A model generated the notes under the pieces. That model did not search any database. It was not told the origin of the DNA and saw only the letters and a program-made list of their open reading frames with translations. From an uncultured Alistipes sp. (GTDB lineage Bacteria > Bacteroidota > Bacteroidia > Bacteroidales > Rikenellaceae): a stretch of DNA of 5,832 nt. Shown piece after piece: positions 1 through 5,832 of this stretch. Made by a program: the position numbers and the translations under genes. How positions within the stretch are numbered: the first letter of the stretch is position 1; every line of letters starts with the position of its first letter. The DNA lies in contig CAMWGZ010000078.1 in NCBI GenBank assembly GCA_947173915.1, positions 1-5,832 on the forward strand, written 5' to 3'.

Positions 1-1107
1 AACGCCGTGGCCGGCGGCAACTACTCCTTCAACAACCTGATCCTCGCCACCGAGAACGCCACCGAGGCGGGCAACGGCATCACCTGCTACGGCAGTCAGG
101 TCGCGCCTTCGAAATTGAACCTGACCCGGGGCGACAAGGTGCGCGTGACGCTGCTCAAGGGCCTTGCGAAGTATCAGAATTACAACGGTATGTATGAGCT
201 GACGGGCGACGAGAACGCTACCTGGTGTACGGTCGAGAAGCTCGACGGTCAGGCCGCTGTCAAGGAGACGGTCATCGCACCGGCCGACCTGGCCAAGTAT
301 CAGGGCATGGCCGTGACGATCGAGAACGCTTCGGTCGCTCAGGCCGGTGTCTGGGCCAACAGCAGCGCGCTGTCGAAGCACACCTTCACGGCCGGAGGCA
401 CCTCGTTCACGGTCTTCTGCAAGAAGGTCGGAACCGATCCGATGGTCTTCGCCGACGTTCCCTTCAAGGCCGCTACCGGCTCGATCTCGGGTCTGGCAGC
501 CGTGAACAGCAATGCGGGCCAGCTCGTGCCGCGCAACCTGGACGACGTGGCCGCATTCGATGCGGGCGGCGAGACTCCGGCCCTTCCGACGATCGTTTCC
601 ATCGATCCCGCGAGCCTCTCCTTCACGGCCGAGGGCGGCGATAAGGTCATTACCGTCGTAGTCGAGAACAAAGGCGACAACCTGTTGTCGGTAAGCGGCT
701 TGACCCCCCCCCTGAGCGCAACGGTCGATAACGAAGCCAATACCGTGACCGTGACCGCAGCCGCCAACAGCGGTGCGGCCGTCAGTCAGACGCTGACCAT
801 CGCGCTGGCCGGCGGCGACAGCAAGACCGTCGCCGTGACGCAGGAGGCGGGCCAGGGCGGCGGCGAAAAACCTGTGGGATATGTACGGGTAACGAGTGTT
901 ACGGCGGGAAAGAAATACCTGCTGGTAGCGACGAAAGGGAATACTTCGTGGGTTTTCAATGCTGCAAAGTTGGCATCAGGTAAAGTGAATGGTACCGAAA
1001 TCGTTGTGACGAATGGTGTGATCGAGTCGAATGAGGCAAACGATGCCGGTGCGGTTACGCTCGAATCGGGCAAGGAATATTATACCATTCAAACTGCCGA
1101 TGGGTAA
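1..1107 (+). CDS. DUF5689-like / BACON domain protein, 5' partial, ended by a premature in-frame stop
   Basis: The frame is already open at base 1, so the start codon and any export signal lie upstream; the GTG at 7 is internal. Visible modules: an OB-fold-like segment at about 1-220 (GDKVRVTL followed by a Tyr/Asn-rich turn), a second at about 250-560 ending in the PRNLDD motif typical of DUF5689-type regions, and a BACON-like Ig domain at about 577-855 (SIDPASLSFTAEGG at its start, VTQEAG at its end). Short Gly-rich linkers separate the modules. From about 880 an AT-richer C-terminal module starts (VRVTSVTAGKKYLLVA) and is cut by TAA at 1105-1107. DUF5689 and BACON are Bacteroidetes modules of cell-envelope proteins; BACON often acts as a spacer or adhesion domain in surface hydrolases. 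No catalytic residues are recognisable. I infer a surface binding protein that may hold nucleic acid for the nucleases encoded next. Domain names come from sequence pattern only; export is inferred from context. Confidence 0.8.
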   Translation, partial: NAVAGGNYSFNNLILATENATEAGNGITCYGSQVAPSKLNLTRGDKVRVTLLKGLAKYQNYNGMYELTGDENATWCTVEKLDGQAAVKETVIAPADLAKYQGMAVTIENASVAQAGVWANSSALSKHTFTAGGTSFTVFCKKVGTDPMVFADVPFKAATGSISGLAAVNSNAGQLVPRNLDDVAAFDAGGETPALPTIVSIDPASLSFTAEGGDKVITVVVENKGDNLLSVSGLTPPLSATVDNEANTVTVTAAANSGAAVSQTLTIALAGGDSKTVAVTQEAGQGGGEKPVGYVRVTSVTAGKKYLLVATKGNTSWVFNAAKLASGKVNGTEIVVTNGVIESNEANDAGAVTLESGKEYYTIQTADG

Positions 1108-1410
1108 TATGTTCAGTACACTTCGGGCACGAATCTGGGGCTGAGCGAGACCGCTTCCACTACCGCTCCCAAGGAGTGGGCTTTCGATGCCGGAGAATAT
1201 CCTGAAACCGGAACTTTCTTGATCAAGGATTCGGCAACCCTGACCGCATCTACCGTGCGGGCCTTGTTATTCCAGACCTATGGCCAATCATCAGGTGCAA
1301 TCAAAGATTTCAATCGTTTCGGTGGATATTCCGCTAAAAATGCGTCTCCGGATTCCAATAGAGAGAAAGACGAGTATCTCTGCGTTGCATTGTATGAGTT
1401 GAGCGAATAA
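1108..1410 (+). pseudogene. C-terminal remnant of the preceding gene, same frame, after the in-frame stop
   Basis: These 100 codons plus a TAA at 1408-1410 directly continue the reading frame of the gene before them. The first residues after the stop (YVQYTSGTNLGLSET) read smoothly on from IQTADG; replacing TAA by AAA would give the natural turn ADGKYVQ. No ATG with a plausible initiation context lies near its start, and a TTG at 1219 would make only a 63-residue fragment. The intrinsic terminator begins five bases after 1410, which supports 1410 as the original gene end. The segment is therefore best read as the disconnected end of the C-terminal module, not a separate gene. Its codons are AT-richer than the first half of the gene but match the part just upstream of the stop. 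A sequencing error at 1105 remains possible, in which case 1-1410 is one intact gene. Confidence 0.75.
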
Positions 1411-1414
1411 TGAG

Positions 1415-1460
1415 TGTTGTCTCCTCCCCTGAAATCTTACCGGGGAGGAGCAACATTTTT
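1415..1460 (+). terminator. Rho-independent terminator
   Basis: A perfect 9-bp stem pairs CTCCTCCCC (1421-1429) with GGGGAGGAG (1442-1450) around a 12-base loop. It extends by five more pairs, TGTTG (1415-1419) with CAACA (1451-1455), across one bulged T at 1420. A run of five T follows at once (1456-1460), then a further T-rich stretch. It lies just after the stop at 1408-1410, as expected for the end of the first transcription unit. Confidence 0.92.
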
Positions 1461-1490
1461 GGTGTTTTATAATTGTAGTCGCTGTTTTTG
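1458..1490 (+). promoter_or_regulatory. Weak candidate Bacteroidetes-type promoter for the nuclease operon
   Basis: The Bacteroidetes consensus is TTTG near -33 and TAnnTTTG near -7. Here TTTG at 1458-1461 is followed after 21 bases by TGTTTTTG at 1483-1490, one mismatch from the -7 box. An overlapping alternative, TATAATTG at 1468-1475, also has one mismatch but no upstream TTTG at good spacing. Only 31 bases separate the terminator T-run from the ATG at 1492, so a promoter here would overlap the terminator end and give an almost leaderless mRNA. Short AT-rich matches like this arise readily by chance. Confidence 0.2.
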
Positions 1491-1491
1491 C

Positions 1492-2700
1492 ATGATGAAT
1501 TCAGTGAAATATTACGGATGGCTGTTGCTGCTCCTCTTTCCGATGCTGACGCTCGTCGCCTGCGGCGATGACGACGGAGGCGTGTCGTCCGGTTCGGCCG
1601 AGTGGCGCGGCTCCTCCTCCGTCGGGGAGGCCGAAGGTTCCGCCGCCATTCAGATCACGGGACCGCTGGGTGCCGCCTGGGAGGCCGAAATCGACCCCGA
1701 TGCTTCGTGGTGTTCGTTCCGGATCAACGATCCGGATGCACGCACGGCAGAGGGAACGGTGCGCGCGTCGTCGCTCGACAATATTCTGGATGTCTATTAC
1801 ACGCGGAACGATTCGTCGCAGGAGCGTACCGCCCGGATCTCCTTCCGTTTCGTCGGCGGGGAGCCTCAGACGCTGATCCTGCGTCAGCACACCTCCTCCG
1901 CGACCGACGATCCCTATGTCGAAGGACACGCCGGGGCGTGGGCCGAGCTTCCGGCCCGGGCGGAGTCGGACGACTATGTCTATGTCAGCCACTTCGCTTC
2001 GCTCGGAGGCCGCAGCGTGCGCAACTACTCCTACTGTTACGATCCGGCGCTGCATGTGGCCCGCTGGGTGGCCTATCCGCTCCACGCGGTTTATCGGGGA
2101 ACGGTCGATCGGACCAACGAGTTCGGCTACGACCCGAAGATCGACTACTCGTGGCAGCCCGACCTCGGGGCGGGTTCCTACCGGGGCAGTTACGACCGGG
2201 GGCACCAGCTTCCGTCGGCCGACCGCACCGCCACGCGCGAACTCAACGTGCAGACCTTCTATGCGACCAACATGACACCGCAGCTCGACCGGCTCAATCA
2301 GGACATGTGGGCGCGCCTCGAATCCAAGGTCCGGACCCAGATGTGCAGCGACACGCTCTATGTGGTAACCGGCTGCTACTATGCTTCGACCTCCACCGCG
2401 ACGACCGACCGCAACGGAATGTCGTGCCCGGTGCCGACCAACTATTTCAAGGTGCTGCTGCGCACCCGCAGCGGCCAGAGCGGCAAGCGCATCGCCGACT
2501 GCTCGGCCGACGAACTGAGGGCCATCGGCTTCTGGGTCGATCAGCGCAGTTACGGCGATATAGAGCCGCCGGCATCCGTCTGCCGCAGTGTGGCCGAGAT
2601 CGAGGAGCTGACCGGATTTACCTTCTTCCCGAATCTTTCCGAGGCAGCGGCCGAGGCCGTGAAAAGCCAAAACGCTCCCGCACAATGGGGAATTCAATAA
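1492..2700 (+). CDS. BACON-domain DNA/RNA non-specific endonuclease, surface lipoprotein
   Basis: A 402-residue secreted nuclease predicted to cut DNA and/or RNA in a Mg-dependent reaction outside the cell. The start at 1492 (or the adjacent ATG at 1495) gives a lipoprotein signal: Lys6, a Leu-rich core and lipobox LVAC with Cys24. Extending to the GTG at 1414 would run through the terminator and bury the signal, so it is rejected. Cys24 is followed by GDDD, an acidic stretch like the Bacteroidetes lipoprotein surface-export signal. Residues about 36-133 form a BACON-like domain (DASWCSF, paired strands, ending LILRQ). The nuclease domain covers about 150-385: DRGH at 235-238 with general-base His238, then Asn260, Asn269 and Glu277. 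These match Serratia nuclease His89, Asn110, Asn119 and Glu127 with almost identical spacing, so the active site looks intact. It starts a tight cluster with the next two genes. The nuclease assignment is firm; surface location and scavenging role are inferred. Confidence 0.93.
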   Translation: MMNSVKYYGWLLLLLFPMLTLVACGDDDGGVSSGSAEWRGSSSVGEAEGSAAIQITGPLGAAWEAEIDPDASWCSFRINDPDARTAEGTVRASSLDNILDVYYTRNDSSQERTARISFRFVGGEPQTLILRQHTSSATDDPYVEGHAGAWAELPARAESDDYVYVSHFASLGGRSVRNYSYCYDPALHVARWVAYPLHAVYRGTVDRTNEFGYDPKIDYSWQPDLGAGSYRGSYDRGHQLPSADRTATRELNVQTFYATNMTPQLDRLNQDMWARLESKVRTQMCSDTLYVVTGCYYASTSTATTDRNGMSCPVPTNYFKVLLRTRSGQSGKRIADCSADELRAIGFWVDQRSYGDIEPPASVCRSVAEIEELTGFTFFPNLSEAAAEAVKSQNAPAQWGIQ

Positions 2701-2711
2701 TTATTTGACTT

Positions 2712-3749
2712 ATGAAAAAACGAGTGATCTTTACAAGCGTGCTGCTGCTGGTGTTCGGGGCATGCTGTTTTGCTCAGAAGCCTTACAAGGTCGTCTTCTA
2801 CAATCTGGAGAATTTTTTCGATACGATCAACGATCCGGAGACCCACGACGACGAGTTCACGCCCGAAGGGCCGAAGAAGTGGACGGAGACCAAGTACCGG
2901 AAGAAACTCTCGAATATCGAGCGGGTGCTCTTCGACATTGCGGCCATCGACAAGGAGTATCCTGCCGTGATCGGCGTATCGGAGGTGGAGAACCGTTCGG
3001 TGCTCGAAGATATCGTTTCGACTCCCAAGATGCTGCCCGGAAACTACCGGATCGTGCACTACGATTCGCCCGCCCCGCGCGGTGTCGATGTGGCGTTCCT
3101 CTACCGTCCCGATGTCTTCAAGCTCGAAGGCAGCGAGGCGATCCGGACCGAAATCCCGGGTCTGCCCAACTTCCGCACGCGCGATATCGTGACCATGTGG
3201 GGAACCATCGAGCAGGAGCCTTTCTATTTCATGGTGGCCCACTGGCCCTCGCGCCTGGGCGGCAAGGATGCTTCGGCACCCCGCCGCGAGGCGGTCGGCG
3301 CGCAGATGCGCCGCATCGCCGATTCGGTGCTGGCCGTGAATCCCGCGACCAAGATCGTGGCGATGGGCGACTTCAACGACGATCCTACCGATTCGAGCAT
3401 TCTGGAGGCGCTGGGTGCCAAGGCCAAGCTGAAGGAGCTGCAGGAGGGCGATTTCTTCAATCCCTACTATGCGATGCTGCGTGCCGGGATGGGTACGCTG
3501 GCCTACGGCGATGCCTGGAATATCTTCGACAACATCGTCGTGACGGAGAATCTGACCGACAGCGGGCAGCAGGGGCTGAAGCTGCTTCGGTCGCCTGACT
3601 CGAAGTTCTACGGCAATATATTCAGACAGAACTACATGATCCAGAAATCGGGGCAGTACAAGGGCTATCCGCTGCGAACGTTCGTGGGCAATGCGTTCCA
3701 GGGCGGTTACAGCGACCACTTCCCCGTTTTCATCTATATCGGTAAATAA
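2712..3749 (+). CDS. Exported endonuclease/exonuclease/phosphatase family protein (predicted extracellular nuclease type)
   Basis: A 345-residue enzyme of the DNase I-like phosphohydrolase fold, expected to cleave phosphodiester bonds with a divalent metal. The N-terminus (MKKR, hydrophobic core, then CFA before Gln22) fits a type I signal peptide cut after Ala21, placing the protein in the periplasm or outside. The GAC at 16-18 is a poor lipobox because Phe15 sits at -3. Motifs in order: YNLEN with Asn31; SEVEN with metal-binding Glu91; RGVDVAFLYR at 123-132; AHWPSR with His177; GDFND with Asp220 and Asn222; and the terminal SDH with Asp335 and His336. All usual catalytic positions are present, and the NLENFFD start resembles COG2374-type extracellular nucleases. 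It starts 11 bases after the nuclease stop and ends 14 bases before the receptor start, so it is almost certainly in one operon with them. I infer it trims oligonucleotides made by the surface nuclease; another phosphodiester or phosphomonoester substrate cannot be excluded. Confidence 0.92.
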   Translation: MKKRVIFTSVLLLVFGACCFAQKPYKVVFYNLENFFDTINDPETHDDEFTPEGPKKWTETKYRKKLSNIERVLFDIAAIDKEYPAVIGVSEVENRSVLEDIVSTPKMLPGNYRIVHYDSPAPRGVDVAFLYRPDVFKLEGSEAIRTEIPGLPNFRTRDIVTMWGTIEQEPFYFMVAHWPSRLGGKDASAPRREAVGAQMRRIADSVLAVNPATKIVAMGDFNDDPTDSSILEALGAKAKLKELQEGDFFNPYYAMLRAGMGTLAYGDAWNIFDNIVVTENLTDSGQQGLKLLRSPDSKFYGNIFRQNYMIQKSGQYKGYPLRTFVGNAFQGGYSDHFPVFIYIGK

Positions 3750-3763
3750 AACCAACTACGGAT

Positions 3764-5832
3764 ATGAAAAAAAGTTTACTAATCTTTGTATTGACCCTGC
3801 TCTCCTTATCGGCATTTGCGCAGACCGGCGGCTTCAAGGGACGCGTCGTCTCCCGCACGGGCCGTGTCGCGGTGGAGGGGGCGACGGTCGCCGTCGCACC
3901 GGGCGGCATGACGGCGAAGACCGACGATCGCGGCGATTTCCTTTTCGAAAACGTCGCACCGGGCGAATATACCCTGGAGTTCACGGCCGAGGAGTTCGAA
4001 CCCCTGACGCTGACGGTGCGGGTGGATCGGATGGTGCGCGACCTCAATGCGGTGGTGCTCGTGCCCGACGTGATGCAGGCGGTGCTGGACGACTCCGTAT
4101 TCGCCGAGTTCGATACCGAGGGCATCGGCGATGCGCAGGCGCTGCCCTCGTCGCTTTCGGCCTCGAAGGATGTCTTCAACAGCATTGCCTCCTATAAGTT
4201 CAGCGAGATGCGTTTCAACGTGCGCGGCTACGACTCGCAGTATGGCGATGTCTTTCTGAACGGCATCCGCTTCAACGATGCGATGACGGGCTACACCCCC
4301 TGGTCGCTCTGGAGCGGTCTGAACGATGCCACGCGCAACCAGGAGATTACCGCCGGTTCGGTAATGTCCGACTACGGTGTGGGCGGCATCGGCGGTACGA
4401 CCAATATCAACGCCCGTGCCTCGCAGATCCGCAAGGGCCTGCGCGTGAGTCTGGTCAATGGCAACTCGATGTATCGCTTCCGTGCGATGGTTACCTACGG
4501 CTCGGGCATGCTGGACAACGGCTGGTCCTACGCGCTGTCGGTTTCGACCCGTCAGGGCGGCAACTCCTATGTCGATGGCGTCTATTACAACGCCTACGGC
4601 TACTTCGCTGCGGCGGAGAAGGTCTTCAACTCGCGCCACCGGCTGGGACTCATGATTCTGGGTGCACCCACCGAGCGCGGAGCGCAGCAGGCCTCCACGC
4701 AGGAGGTGTACGACCTGGTCGGCAACAACTACTACAATCCCAACTGGGGTTATCAGAGCGGCAAGATGCGTAACTCGCGCGTGCGCAACAACCACGAGCC
4801 GATCGCGATGGCCACCTATACCTTCGATGCCAACGAGCACACGCAGCTCAACGTGGCGACCTCGCTCCGCTTCGGCAAGAACGGCTATTCGGCCCTTACG
4901 TGGTATGACGGTGCCGATCCGCGTCCCGACTACTACCGCTACCTGCCGAGCTACATGCTGCTCAACACCGATTCGCCCGATGCGGCCCATCTGGCAGCCG
5001 AGCGGGCCGACATGTGGATGCGCAACGAGGGCAATATCCGCCACTTCGACTGGGACGGCATGTATCAGACCAACATGAACTTCCGCAATGCCGACACCGA
5101 GGCTGTTTACGGTCCCGGCGCACGTTCGAATTACATTGTCGAGGAGCGTCATGCCGACCAGCTCGACTGGAACCTTTCGGCGCAGATCGTGCGCACCTAT
5201 AAGGACAACTCCCGCCTGACGGCCGGTGCCAACGTGCGTGTGAACCGCACCTGGTACTACGACGAGGTAAAGGACCTGCTCGGCGGCGACTATTACGTCG
5301 ATGTCGATAAGTTCGCGCAGCGCGACTTCGGCGATCCGATCCTGGCGCAGAACGATATGGACTATTACGAGCGCTACGGCCATGCCAAGCCGGTCCGCGA
5401 GGGCGACAAGTTCTCCTACAACTACAAGGCCCACCTGCGTTCGGGCGGTGTCTGGGCTTCGTACGACGTGCGCTTCGGCGGTTTCGGCATGCGCCTGGGC
5501 GGCGAGCTGGGCGGTCTCTCCATGTGGCGCGAGGGACTCTGGCGCAAGGGCCTGTTCCTCGACAATTCGAAGGGCGATTCGGAGCGGCTCGAATATTTTA
5601 CCTATAAGGTAAAGGGCAACTTCGACTACCTCTTCTCGGCCAACCACCGTCTGGAAGCCAATGTCGCCGTGATGCAGAACGCTCCGACCTTCCAGTCGGC
5701 CTTCGTGTCGCCGCGCACCCGCAATTCGATCACGCCCGGCCTCTCGCCGGAGAAGGTCTTCTCGGCCGATCTCTCCTACAACATGCGTTACGGCGACAAC
5801 AAAGTGCGCGTGACGGGATACTACACCAAGAT
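3764..5832 (+). CDS. TonB-dependent outer-membrane receptor with N-terminal carboxypeptidase-regulatory-like domain, 3' partial
   Basis: The frame is open from ATG 3764 to the window edge: 689 codons plus two bases, no stop. The N-terminus (MKKSLL, hydrophobic core, AFA before Gln20) is a type I signal peptide. Residues about 23-103 form a carboxypeptidase-regulatory-like beta-sandwich (FKGRVVS, VEGATVAV, TDDRGDFLFENVAPGEYTLE), common at the front of Bacteroidetes receptors. The plug spans about 126-218: FNVRGYDSQYGDVFLNGIRF, then GVGGIGGTTNIN at 205-216. From about 225 the sequence turns into alternating Tyr/Trp/Arg-rich strands of a 22-strand barrel, of which the last strands lie beyond the window. 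No clear TonB box was recognised between 104 and 125, and the plug lacks a SusC-like signature; no SusD-like gene lies in the window. It would import a ligand using the proton-motive force through TonB-ExbBD. The operon with two nucleases suggests a nucleic acid breakdown product, but the substrate is not readable from sequence. Confidence 0.93.
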   Translation, partial: MKKSLLIFVLTLLSLSAFAQTGGFKGRVVSRTGRVAVEGATVAVAPGGMTAKTDDRGDFLFENVAPGEYTLEFTAEEFEPLTLTVRVDRMVRDLNAVVLVPDVMQAVLDDSVFAEFDTEGIGDAQALPSSLSASKDVFNSIASYKFSEMRFNVRGYDSQYGDVFLNGIRFNDAMTGYTPWSLWSGLNDATRNQEITAGSVMSDYGVGGIGGTTNINARASQIRKGLRVSLVNGNSMYRFRAMVTYGSGMLDNGWSYALSVSTRQGGNSYVDGVYYNAYGYFAAAEKVFNSRHRLGLMILGAPTERGAQQASTQEVYDLVGNNYYNPNWGYQSGKMRNSRVRNNHEPIAMATYTFDANEHTQLNVATSLRFGKNGYSALTWYDGADPRPDYYRYLPSYMLLNTDSPDAAHLAAERADMWMRNEGNIRHFDWDGMYQTNMNFRNADTEAVYGPGARSNYIVEERHADQLDWNLSAQIVRTYKDNSRLTAGANVRVNRTWYYDEVKDLLGGDYYVDVDKFAQRDFGDPILAQNDMDYYERYGHAKPVREGDKFSYNYKAHLRSGGVWASYDVRFGGFGMRLGGELGGLSMWREGLWRKGLFLDNSKGDSERLEYFTYKVKGNFDYLFSANHRLEANVAVMQNAPTFQSAFVSPRTRNSITPGLSPEKVFSADLSYNMRYGDNKVRVTGYYTK

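Noticed and set aside
1219..1410. Independent 63-codon gene starting at TTG 1219
   Set aside because: It is the same frame as the broken upstream gene, has no initiation context, and its sequence completes that gene's C-terminal module.
1414..1491. Upstream GTG start that would add 26 residues to the nuclease
   Set aside because: It would translate through the terminator hairpin and place a non-signal segment before a good lipoprotein signal peptide. ATG 1492 or 1495 fits the signal.
1501..2697. 398-codon minus-strand open frame opposite the lipoprotein nuclease
   Set aside because: The + strand carries a lipobox and a complete nuclease active site; the minus-strand product is Arg/Gly/Val-rich with no recognisable motif.
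1602..2708. 368-codon + strand frame overlapping the lipoprotein nuclease
   Set aside because: Its product is Arg/Gly-rich and low in pattern, it has no export signal or domain, and the overlapping frame has strong motif evidence.
2727..2768. Lipoprotein signal in the DNase I-fold enzyme, because two Cys sit near the cleavage region
   Set aside because: The residue three before Cys18 is Phe, which breaks the lipobox, whereas CFA before Gln22 is a good type I site.
2694..3755. 353-codon minus-strand open frame opposite the DNase I-fold enzyme
   Set aside because: The + strand has every catalytic motif of the family. The reverse frame is a by-product of codon bias, like the other two long minus-strand frames.
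3767..3773. A7 run right after the receptor start codon as a slippage switch
   Set aside because: Lys-Lys after the start is normal in signal peptides and A-runs there are common. Seven A alone is weak evidence.
3806..5647. 613-codon open frame on the minus strand across the receptor gene
   Set aside because: It lies opposite a gene with a clear signal peptide, regulatory-like domain and plug. Its product is rich in His, Arg, Val and Ala with no domain pattern, as expected from the antisense of GC-rich codons.

Overview
The window looks like chromosomal DNA from a gut-type Bacteroidales bacterium. The GC-rich coding sequence points to an Alistipes/Rikenellaceae-like genome rather than an AT-rich Bacteroides. 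This rests on domain content (a DUF5689-like module, BACON-like domains, a TonB-dependent receptor with an N-terminal carboxypeptidase-regulatory-like domain), a lipoprotein with an acidic stretch after the lipid cysteine, and start codons without Shine-Dalgarno motifs. The genus is inference. All genes are on the + strand and nearly all of the window is coding.

Layout: (1) 1-1410 is the 3' part of a multidomain, probably exported protein: a DUF5689/OB-fold-like region, a BACON-like Ig domain and a C-terminal module. An in-frame TAA at 1105-1107 cuts it inside the C-terminal module, yet the same frame stays open to a second TAA at 1408-1410. (2) A strong intrinsic terminator lies at 1415-1460. 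(3) 1492-2700 encodes a surface-type lipoprotein with a BACON-like domain and a Serratia-type DRGH non-specific nuclease domain. (4) 2712-3749 encodes an exported endonuclease/exonuclease/phosphatase-fold enzyme with all its motifs intact. (5) 3764 to the window end encodes the first 689 residues of a TonB-dependent outer-membrane receptor. It has no stop codon in the window.

Genes 3-5 are separated by 11 and 14 bases and are very probably co-transcribed. The reading I favour is an outer-membrane locus for using external nucleic acid: a binding protein, a surface nuclease that cuts polymer, a periplasmic phosphodiesterase that trims fragments, and a TonB-powered importer. Both hydrolase assignments are well supported by motifs. 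The pathway and the receptor's substrate are inferred from gene order. No RNA genes, insertion sequences, CRISPR arrays or attachment sites were seen, and no gene-free stretch exceeds 300 bases unless the remnant at 1108-1410 is counted as non-coding.
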